Source of the DNA: Mytilisepta virgata
Taxonomy: Eukaryota > Mollusca > Bivalvia > Mytilida > Mytilidae
DNA: 64,000 nucleotides
NCBI GenBank assembly: GCA_028015205.1
Contig: CM051518.1
Span: forward strand, 61,025,978 to 61,089,977
Reading direction: 5' to 3'
Under the pieces are notes generated by a model, which was given only the letters and a program-made list of their open reading frames with translations, did no database searches and was not told where the DNA came from. Positions 25,501 through 37,500 of this stretch are shown one piece after another; the stretch's first letter is position 1; every line of letters starts with the position of its first letter. Both the position numbers and the translations under genes were made by a program.

Positions 25501-28500
25501 TTGTGATTCCATATTGTCATATTATTTGTACATTTGTGATTCCGTTGTCATATGATTTGTACAATTCTGATTCCATTGTCATATGATTTGTACATTTGTA
25601 CATTTCTGATTCCATTTGTCATATGATTTGTACATTTCTGATTCCATTGTCATATGATTTGTACAATTCTGATTCCATTGTCATATGATTTGTACATTTG
25701 TACATTTCTGATTCCATTGTCATATGATTTGTACATTTCTGATTCCATTGATATATGATTTGTACATTTCTGATTCCATTGACAAGTTGATTTGTACATT
25801 TCTGATTCCTCTACATGGTTGTTGTTTCTTCAATATTTATACCATAAATTATCTCCTTTCATTTTTATATGACAAAATTTTCACATTTTCCTAGAAAAAG
25901 ATTTTTTGACCTGTTTAGGCTAAAAGTAGCATGATATATATATATTAAATTGAAAATCCATCATATTAACATACTACATGTATTTATACTTTCGACTAAC
26001 TTTGCTTGTGGATAAAATTTCTTAGCCTAGTTTCACTAAATTAATGATAAATGAGAAATGATTTTTTAATGAAAGAAAATATGCCTTCTACTGAAATACT
26101 TTTTTTTAGTGTGAAATAAGTTGCTGACAAAAGTGATAAAAGACTTAGACCTTTTATTAGCTCACCTGGCCAAAGGCCATGTGAGCTTTTGCCATCACTT
26201 GTCGTCCGTTGTCCGTAAACTTTCACATATTGAACATCTTCTCTAAAACCAATGGAGCAAATATGACCAAACTTTACAGGAATGATGTATGGAAAGTCCT
26301 TTACTAAGATTGCCGAAATTTTTCCGATCCGCCAAAAAACATGGCTGCCAGAGCAGGACATAGTTTAACATTGGACCCTATGGGAAAACATGTTAAAGTT
26401 CATCTCCTCTGAAACTACTTGAGCAAATTTAACCAAACTTTACAGGAATGATGTATGGAAGGTCCTATACTAAGATTGCCGAAATTTTTCCGATCCGCCA
26501 AAAAACATGGCTGCCAGAGCAGGACATATGATCGGTTTAACATTGGACACTATGGGAAAACAGGTTAAAGTTTATCTCCTCTGAAACTACTTGAGCAAAT
26601 TTAACCAAACTTTACAGGAATGAGGTATGGAAGGTCCTTTACTAAGATTGCCGAAATTTTTCTGATCCGCTGTAAAACATGGCTGCCAGTGCAGGACATA
26701 GTTTAACATTGGACCCTATGGGAAAACATGTTAAAGTTCATCTCCTCTGAAACTGCTTGAGCAAATTTAACCAAACTTTACAGGAATGATGTATGGAAGG
26801 TCCTATACTAAGACTGCAGAAATTTTTCCGATCCGCCAAAAAACATGGCTGCCGGAGCTGGACATAGTTTAACATTGGACCCTATGGGAAAACATGTGAA
26901 AGTTCATCTCCTTTGAAACTACCAGAACAAATTTAACCAAACTTTACAGGAATGATGTATGGAAGGTCCTTTACTAAGCTTGCCGAAATTTTTCCGATCC
27001 GCTGTAAAACATGGCTACCAGCGCAGGACATAGTTTAACATTGGACCATATGGGAAAACATGTTAAAGTTCATCTCCTTTGAAACTACTTGAGCAAATTT
27101 AACCAAACTTTACAGGAATGAGATATGGAAGGTCCTTTACTAAGATTGCCGAAATTTTTCCGATCCGCCAAAAAACATGGCTGCCAGAGCAGGACATAGT
27201 TTAACATTGGACCTTATTGGAAAACATGTTAAAGTTCATCTCCTCTGAAACTACTTGAGCAAATTTAACCAAACTTTACAGGAATGAGGTATGGAAGGTC
27301 CTTTACTAAGATTGCCGAAATTTTTCCGATCTGCCAAAAAACATGGCTGCCAGAGCAGGACATAGTTTAACATTGGACCCTATGGGAAAACATGTTAAAG
27401 TTCATCTCCTCTGAAACTACTTGAGCAAATTTAACCAAACTTTACAGGAATGAGGTATGGAAGGTCCTTTACTAAGATTGCCGAAATTTTTCCGATCCGC
27501 CAAAAAACATGGCTACCAGAGCAGGACATAGTTTAACATTGGACCCTATGGGAAAACATGTTAAAGTTCATCTCCTCTGAAACTACTTGAGCAAATTTAA
27601 CCAAACTTTACAGGAATGATGTATGGAAGGTCCTATACTGAGATTGTTGAAATTTTTTCGATCCGCTGTAAAACATTTCTGCCAGCACAGGACATAGTTT
27701 AACATTGGACCCTATGGGAAAACATGTTAAAGTTCATCTCCTCTGAAACTACTTGAGCAAATTTAACCAAACTGTTCTGGAATGATGTATGGAAGGCCCT
27801 TTAGAGGGATTGCTCATTTCGTTCGAATGGGACAAACATCATGGCTGACAGCAGGAACATAGTTTAACATACATGCCTATGAAAAAAAACATATTTTGAT
27901 CATCTCCTCTAAAACTATGATAGCAAATTGAATAAAACTGTACTGGAATGATGTATGGAAAGTCCTTTACAAAGTTGGCTCATTATGTTCAAATCTGAGA
28001 AAAACATGGCCGCCAGAGGGGAAATACTTTTAACTTAGGACCCTATGAGAAAAAATATATTTTGATCATCTGCTCTGAAACTTTTGAAGCAAATTCAACC
28101 AAAGAATTAATGGAAGATTGTAGAAGCATTTTGTCAGGTGAGCGATACAGGCTCAGCCCACTGAGCCTCTAGTTTGTCATTGTCATTTCTTCATTTTCTG
28201 AGTCAAAAGTCATGAAACTAATCAGGAAATATGTTGGTTATATGGAGGACCAAAATACTTTTGACAAATCTGACAGGTCAGTTTTAATTACTAGATTAAA
28301 AGACTTAATCAAACAATGATGAGACTCCTGTTTTATTTTTATTTCAGTTTAAAACAGCTTTAGAAGATTTCCTAGCATTTATGGTGCTATATAATTATAT
28401 TATACCTATATCATTGTATGTTACTGTAGGTAAGTCATTCTCCATGTACAATGCGTCATTGGCCAGATGGTCACAAGTGTATTAACGATTAAGAAATATC

Positions 28501-31500
28501 CAAATTACAAAATGAGTGGGTTTTCTTCACACTATAATAACCCATTATCACGTTCATACAAAACTGAAAAGATACAAGGCTTGGATCATTCTGGAGTTTG
28601 CAACATATTTCTCAAATATAAGCAACAGACATCACTTACGGAAAAAAACCATAAAATTTTACCTTACCATATATAATCCAAAATTTTTAATTGAGAAATA
28701 ATCCACTGTGAATTATTTCTATTCTAATGGGACAGTTTCTACGACATTTTGAAACGCCGCAACATAGGTATTCAGACACGAAGACGCCATTACACAACGC
28801 AAGTACTACTATGATGTAGTTAAACCTTGTGGGAAACTTGACTATGACGTTGCCAAACAAGCGGTCTGACATCTGTGATGTTGGAACCAATACATGTATA
28901 TCCATGTTTAACCATGGATGTAGACTGAATGTTTTTGAAGCAGGTCACATTAGAATTGAATTTAGAAAAGAATTATAAAAAGTAGACTGATGGATATGTA
29001 AGATATATAAATCAAATTATTTTTATTTTTTCTCCTATTCTTGACGTGTTTAATCGGTGGTATAAAAATAAATAATATTTTTAACCACTTCTTGGTGATT
29101 AAATTTCTACATGGGAATTACTGCCGTTTTTTCTACAGTTATTGGAACGATAAACTAGAGAAGTCCCGAAATGACGTCTATGTAAACAAACTACATAGCA
29201 ACGACATTTTCTTGAGGTTTTTGTCGAAAATCATAGGAGAAACAGATTCTCCTTCAATTTACTTGTGAGTTATGGAATTTCACTATCTCGGGTGGAGAAA
29301 TTCCATAACTCACTCGTAACTGAAGGAGAATCTATATTTACACACCTGTTACTGCTTGAAAATTTTTCATATTAGTAAGATTTTATTTTAATATTTCAGA
29401 GGTACAGAAATTTGTAGGTTCCATGTTTATAGGGTGGGATTTGGAGATGTATGATGAAGAAAATGACCAACCAGCTAAAGCTAATACATCTGATTTAAAT
29501 GAAGAACTTGGTCAGGTAAAGAAATTGAAATTTGCATGTTTTCTATCATAATAAGATGCATGAATAAATATATAATTTATAAAATGTACATGTATATAAC
29601 CATTTCAAACTTGAAAACCCAACACTATACATGTATAAGCAATATGTCATTGAAATGGACTAAATACAATTATTATACTTCTTGTAAGAATGTCCCTTGA
29701 TAATTAGAATACTTTAATTTGGCATAGAATTGATCTATCTTCTGATAGTCACTACTTCTGTCTCAAAAGTAGTGGCCTAATATGTCAATCAACGTTCTGT
29801 ACACTTGAGTAGATGGAGCCAATGTATTGGTGGGCGGAGATAATCATTATTCATATCTGAATCTTCATAGCGTCTTATGATAGGCAATCTGCACATTACT
29901 TTCAAACAATTATTGACAGTCAGTATAATAATAATGTCGTGTTTAGCATTAGCTATGCGAAATAGTAGCCTTGGTTGAAGACATAGTGCACTCCCCTTCA
30001 GGTTGTGCACTATGTCTTCAACCTTGGCTACTATTTTCACATAGACAATGCTAAACACAATTATTATATAAATAGACAAACATACTTGAAGAGACAATTT
30101 ATGTATTTTTTAAAATTTTTACTGAAGTAGATTTATGTGTGTATCATATTTGTCTATATCGATCTGTTTTGCTCTTCAAAATCTGTATAGGAGCCGTGTG
30201 GCATTGGACAGATTTAACCTGAACATAAGGTGATGCAAAGATATCCATTATGTACTAATGTGTGCACCAACATTGACCCGAATACATAAGGATCATTTCC
30301 GGTTAGCTTGAAAGAGGCCAAAAAAGCTATAAATTTATATAAATAAATTGTCAACAATGCAATAATTTCTTTACCAAATTTTCTTTACATAGTTATTGCA
30401 AAATACCAATTCTATGTACGGTAGATCTTCGATAGCTCGACACCAAGGGACCGTCAAAATCTGTTCAAGTTATCTGTAGTTTGAGTTACTGAAGTTAGTT
30501 CAAGTAGGGAAAATTGACATTTGCCATACCATGTACGAGATGATATAGCTGATCATTTCCATGAAATAATTTTAAATTAAAAAATTCGCTAATTAACAGT
30601 CATCAGGAATTCTATAACATCAAACTGAAAAAATTTACCTATCAGACTAATCTGTTTTCATCACATTTTTTATTACATTGAGTGTGGTGAAATACAGTCA
30701 TTTCAGAGTTTAAGAAAATATGATAATTCTCCAGTGAACAGTTAAGTTATATTTCACTGTAAGAAAGCCAATGACATTACTATAAAAATGTTGACATGTA
30801 GTTACATAAAAAAAACATAATCCATTGTATTTTGTCATTAAATCTTCTTAATTTGTTAATCTAATAAACGACTGATCTTGAAATTTAAATACCAAAAATC
30901 TACATCTCTTACAACACTGATTTTGTTAAACTCAAATTGCCTCCGAATTTCGGCTGTTTCCCCTAAAGATAATTTCCCAGATTTGCATATTTAATTTTCT
31001 AAATTAGAAAATTTTCCAATGTGGTGAATATTTAAATCGATCTTCTACAGTGGCCAATGTAACGTTTTGTTTACATTTAGTCTCTTCATCAATCCAAACA
31101 TCGTAGATCAGTGCACAAGAGATTTAGACTTGCTTCGGATCCGGACTGGAGCATTCCAAATCCGGAGCAGATACGATTTTCTAGTCAGAAAGTCTATACC
31201 TAAGTTCGTCTCACTCCCCTTCAAACAGACTAATCTTTCATTGTTAAACAATCCATTTTACCTGTATATAAGTATATATTTTTAGATATATTTTTCAAAA
31301 AAATACAATAAGTTTTCCCAACTTAAAAGGAGGCAGCATTAAAAAAATAACAAAATCACTGTTCAATTCATTCACATGAATTAATATGTTGTTGAGTTAA
31401 TCTTTGTAGATTTTAGGTATCCGAATTTCAAGATTTGTAATAGTATAGATATTTGATCTTGAATAGATTATTAGTGTTAGTTTTTCACTTAATAGGTAGA

Positions 31501-34500
31501 GTACTTATTTACTGATAAGACTGGTACCCTGACAGAGAATGATATGCAGTTCAGGCAGTGCTCTATTAATGGTATGAAATATGAAGAAGTGGGAGGAATG
31601 TTGTGTAAAGTGTCTCCATCTGGTGAACAAAGTATGCCTGTTCTTGTCCTGTCGGTAAGTGAAACAGTTATTTAAGGGATTACTGCTGTCACAAAAGTTT
31701 CTTAACCAGGGTTTTATCAGGGATAAGTTGATGTTGATCACTTAGGAAATTTTACGGTCATCATGTTAAATTGATTGACCATTACAGTGTTCCAATATCT
31801 AAGATGATTCTTGGACCTTTTCCCAGTGTTGTAACCTTTCATGTGCCTCCACCAATTTGTGACTGCTCCAGGACTGACTTTGTTGAACTTCACGACAGGT
31901 GCCGTATATGGAGCAGGAACTGCTTACCCTTCAGAGCACTTGGGTTCACTCCTGGTCTTTATAGGAGTTCGTGTTGTTCATTGTTTTTTAGTTTTCTGTG
32001 TTTATTTGTTGTTCTTGTGGTTGTTCATTTGTCTTCCTGAGTTTGTCTGTCCAATGGATTACGAACCGCCTCGGTGGTCTTGTGGTAACGTGCTCGCCCC
32101 GAGTGCGGAAGGTCGCGGGTTCGATCCCCGGCCGAGTCAAACCAAAGACATTAAAATTGGTATTTGCTGCTTCTCCGCCAAGCACGCGGCATCTAAGAGT
32201 AAGAGCAAAGACTGGTCGGCTCGGAGTCAGTATAATGTGTCCGAGTGAGGTGATATGTCTTCCTGCGGACAATTACCTCGTGAGCTAGCACATTAAAAAT
32301 CCGATTGAGCGTGTCGGTCTAGTACAAAGCAGGGATCATATTCATTATCATATCAACATGTTCTCGTCCTGATATGCACCTGGTTGCCACTGGACGTTAA
32401 ACAATAATCATCCATCCATCCATCCAATGGATTACGTTTTTTTGATTGCTCCTTAGGTACATTTGTCCTTTTTAGGACACAGGAAATTTCTAATAGGTCT
32501 CAATTCACAGAAAAGATTTTACTGAACTAAAAGATTTTTTAGAATTGATAGTTTTTTAAAATGATTATTGTACTACAGTAGCACAATATATCCATATTTA
32601 TGAATAATATTTATTTTTCAATGGTCAATTCTAAATCAAAGTTTTTTTTCTTTAACCTCATGTTAAAATGGAATTTTATTGAAGAAAGCACACCTTGATA
32701 ATATTAACATTTATTAATTATATATATTACAAATATACAAAAATTTTAGATGTGTCTTTTCAATTTTTGTTAAAGGAATATATATAAGTTAAGGAATCTT
32801 AATACTTTCTGCTACGGTAAGCATAGCAGAAAGTTATCAGAAATCACTTAAAGTCTGTATACATTATACAATTATTGAACAGTGTTGAGGGATATAGCAA
32901 CAGATATTGACTATTTTCCAGACGGTTTAGCGGAGGGAAATAGTCATATGTCGAGGGACTAATAAAATTGCTATATTCCAAAACAGCTGTTCAATAATTG
33001 TTTTATTATACCAAAAATTGCAAATTTCTCTGAAATGTTGAAAAAAAAAACCTGTGATTACTTAGAGGTATGGACAAAATGGAAACCATGAAAATCTTAT
33101 TGACACGCCCTTTATCCAAAAAATTGTCCAAAAACATGCCCATTATTGTGATGTTGTCCAATAGAATTTGTCTGCAAAAAGAACTATTGCCTGGGATAAT
33201 AGTTAAATAAAACTATTACCCCGGGCAATAGTTCTTCCAACTCGAAAAGCGATTGAACAGTTACTTTACTGAATACAGTTTTACATAGTAAAAACGTACT
33301 GAGGTATTATAAATAAAATTGATGTATCAGTATTTTTGTACTTTTACATTTATGTATAACAATTGTGAGCTGTACATTGTAAATGCAATTTGAAATTTGA
33401 AATTCTAACAACAATAAGCTAGAAGTCGTAATTTGCTGCAATAGATTTTTATTTGCATTGAAATTTGTGTTTATATACATGTATATAATCTAAATGTTAT
33501 ATGAATGCACATCATATTTGTTTTTGACCAAACAGGGAAATAGTAAATCCTCGAAGGTAAATAAAACCTTATTGCTTACTTTTAATCTATTTCCACTTAC
33601 ATTTGACTTAATTTAAATAAAGAAAATATATTTGGATGATTAAATAAATTGTGAATTCAAAATTGTAAATTAATGCATAAATAATTAGTTGAATAAATAA
33701 ATAAATTAAAATGTTGCAAGTTTTAAGAGCACACATTACATTCTGTTCAGCCAGAAAATAATATGAAATTATATGAATGCAAACCATATAAAAATGAAAT
33801 ATTTAGTAAATATAATTTAAACTTTCCATATAATCTCTGAGACTTTAATACTGCATGACACATCCTGATGCTATTGTGCTTCATTCTTCTGAACCATCCT
33901 CACATGCTGCACATCCATTCCCGATATACTTTCCTTTAACTCTGGATTCATATATTTTTAAGCTTTTTATCTTTAAGTTTATTTTTTTTTTTTAATTTAA
34001 TAACTCAATTTGAAATATTGATTTCGTCAAGTGCATGAGATGTATAAAACTCAAAATTCTCCTCTTCTTAAATCAGTATATATTAAATTCCAGCAGATTG
34101 ATATAATTCAAAAGAAATTATAAAAATCAGCTGCTTACTTGTATAATGTCCAATCTATTTATAACAGCCAGAGATAGAAGAATTCTTTGCCTTACTTGCC
34201 TTGTGTCATACAGTCCGAGTTGACCATCCAGAATTTCATCAGACTGGGGCCTCTTATGTCTATAGCAGTACGGGTATGGAATATGAATACCAGTCATCCT
34301 CTCCCGATGAAAAAGCCTTTGTTGAATCATGTAGACGGTAAGTAATAATGGTCAATATTATTTTACCACTATCAGCACAACTCCTCTGACATGGTATGTT
34401 GGATGTTTATGAAAGTTGGTACAAAGTTAGATCCTGATGTCTGTATGTTGATCTGGTTTCTTGAGTTTCTGCAGAGTTGAATAGCCTTCTGAGCTTTGTA

Positions 34501-37500
34501 AATCTGACTGTCCAGTATGTCCTTGTCAGTATGGCCTTCTGAGCTTTGTAAATCTGACTGTCCAGTATGTCCTTGTCAGTATGGCCTTCTGAGCTTTGTA
34601 AATCTGACTCTCTAGTATGTCCTTGTCAGTATGGCCTTCTGAGCTTTGTAAATCTGACTGTCCAGTATGTCCTTGTCAGTATGGCCTTCTGAGCTTTGTA
34701 AATCTGACTGTCCAGTATGTCCTTGTCAGTATGGCCTTCTGAGCTTTGTAAATCTGACTGTCTAGTATGTCCTTGTCAGTATGGCCTTCTGAGCTTTGTA
34801 AATCTGACTCTCTAGTATGTCCTTGTCAGTATGGCCTTCTGAGCTTTGTAAATCTGACTGTCCAGTATGTCCTTGTCAGTATGGCCTTCTGAGCTTTGTA
34901 AATCTGACTGTCCAGTATGTCCTTGTCAGTATGGCCTTCTGAGCTTTGTAAATCTGACTGTCTAGTATGTCCTTGTCAGTATGGCCTTCTGAGCTTTGTA
35001 AATCTGACTTTCCAGTATGTCCTTGTCGGTATGGCCTTCTGAGCTTTGTAAATCTGACTTTCCAGTATGTCCTTGTCAGTATGGCCTTCTGAGCTTTGTA
35101 AATCTGACTGTCCAGTTTGTCCTTGTCAGTATGGCCTTCTGAACTTTGTAAATCTGACTGTCCAGTATGTCCTTGTCAGAAGGCTATACTGACAAGGACA
35201 TACTGGACAGTCAGATTTACAAAGCTCACTGTCCAGTATGTCCTTGTCAGAAGGCTATACTGACAAGGACATACTGGACAGTGAGCTTTGTAAATCTGAC
35301 TGTCCAGTATGTCCTTGTCAGTATGGCCTTCTGAGCTTTCTAAATCTGACTGTGTAGTATGTCCTTGTCAGTACAACTCTTCTTATGCATCATATAACGA
35401 TGTAATGTTCTTAATAAAAAATTTCCAAGTTCAAAACATAAAAATTTCTAGATCTGGATCCACTAAATAAAACTGGATTAAAGTACTTGTCATAATTTTT
35501 GAAATCTTTATAGTTAGGCCATTTATTTTTAATAAGTTGGTTTATGGATCCGCCGACCCGATTTTGCCGTTTTGAAGAAAAAAAATAAAATTGAAAATTT
35601 TGGTTTTTTATTAGCGCCGACCCTCTGAATTCAGCCATCCAAAAAATAAAAATAAATTAAAATCCTTTTTGCATCAAAATTTCATAAAAGATTATATTCC
35701 AATTCGTCTAAAACTGGGACTACTATACTTAGTATAATAGTCCCAGTCTAAAAATAGATTATCCATCAATAAAATACTTGTAAACAAGATCCAAAAAAAA
35801 ATCTATTTATAGACGTGAGTTGATGCCAATTTCCGAAATAAGTTTTATGAAACGAATTCTTAATAGAATCCATGCGGTTTTTAAGTTCGTTTTGTATGAA
35901 TATCTTCATTCCGTAAGATATCGAATCCACTCATTTTATGCTGTAGTTGACGAGTCGGATCCCTTAAAAAGGGAACGGTCTACTGAACAACTCCTTTCAA
36001 GATAGATGTTCTGACATTTGGGTTTCAATAGAGGGAATTAACTGATCATTTGCAACCTTTGTACATTTGGCAATATAACCAAGATTGTTCAAAAGTACAT
36101 GATTTTCCCTCTTTTTTTTTCTTTTTTTTCCCGACCGACCGACCCTATTTTTTAAAAAAAAATTATTAAAAACAAATTATAAAAGGCCTTATACCCCCTG
36201 CAAACAAACTTTTAGGGGGGTATATAGGAATCGTCCGTCCATCTGTCTGACCATGTACCTTGTAAGCATAACTCTTCCTAAATCGTTGAATGGATTTTGA
36301 TGTAACTTTATATGAAGGTTGGGCATAATATGTAGATGTGCATGAAGCAAGATAGTTATCACTGGATGCTTGCAAAGGGAGATAATCCAACTTAAGGGTT
36401 TTACATGTTTAAAGCTTGTAAGTGCAACCCGTCCTAAACCGTTCAATGGATTTTGATGAAACTTTATATGAAGGTTGGGCATCATATGAATATATGCATG
36501 AAGCAAGATAATTATTTCCAGATGCTTGCAAAGGGAGATAATCCAACTTAATGGTTTTACATGTTGAAAGCTTGTAAGCACAACTCTTGAGTATTGCAAG
36601 CAGTGGGTAACACTCATTGAGGTCACTCACACTTCTAGTTTATCATTAAATTTCAAAATACTAAGTGGAAATATTTTTTCAGATATGGTATCATATATCA
36701 TGGATTAAGAGATGGTATGATGGAGGTAACATTTAAAGGAAAAATGAAAAGATATGAACAGCTACATGTACTAGAATTTGACCCCACTAGGAAAAGGATG
36801 AGTGTTATTGTTAAAAATGAAAATGGTATGTTATTTTGTATTCCAAATACATGTAAAAAGTGAAAGTTTTAGACTTACTGTGTAATTTTCGAATCAATGT
36901 TGTTTCAAAAATCAAATTTGTAGATTTTCAAAAATTTCAAGTTATAGCCATATAGTGAGAACTATACCTTAATTTTTATATTTCTGAAATGTACAGTATC
37001 ATTTTTTTATCTCATTACGTAAATATATTTACTCAACTTGTCTTCTAAGAAAATAGATTTTACGGAAAATATGTACTAGTATTTAAAAATTACACATCTC
37101 ATCTGAAAACTTCTTTTCAGATTCAAGTGCTCATAGAATAAAGCAATTAAATCATTAAGCTATAGTATTTAGCTCTGTTATGATGAAGCAGAAAGTAATA
37201 CAATTTATCTATGAAAATTTTTTTTTTTTCAAATGCTTAGAATTTATACTTTCAGGAGAAGTGTATCTACTATGTAAAGGTGCTGAGTCAGCAATTTTAG
37301 ACAGAGTGGTTACTGGAGAAAAGCAGTCAACATTACAACATGTTAATGAATTTGCAGCTGTATGTGAAATTTAAATTATTACATCGAGTGTGGTGAAATA
37401 CCGGGATTTCCGAGTGAAATCAAATTCGATAATTCACCCAGTGAAATCGAAAGTCACTCTAGGAAGTGACGTAACAATAGCCGTCGCCAACGACGTTGCT

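Noticed and set aside
26041..28100. Protein-coding potential in the frames with 'aaaacatggctgcc' words
   Set aside because: These frames are translations of tandem units, have no domain, and break at unit changes.
30415..30500. A TIR element starting 'gtacggtagatcttcgatagctcgac'
   Set aside because: Resembles the mariner-style MITE ends, but a matching right end could not be located.
31067..31285. 72-codon plus-strand frame in intron 10
   Set aside because: It overlaps the end of a dispersed repeat and shows no domain.
32064..32140. A functional tRNA gene on the plus strand
   Set aside because: Good promoter boxes, but the body, ATCC tail and 14-bp target duplication show a SINE.
34480..35180. 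Regular 50-bp repeats that could look like a CRISPR array
   Set aside because: The whole unit repeats, with no unique spacers, and it lies in an animal intron; it is a minisatellite.
35820..36005. 61-codon plus-strand frame MMPISEISF...
   Set aside because: No recognisable motif, no splice context that fits the flippase, and it lies in an intron; not enough to call a gene.
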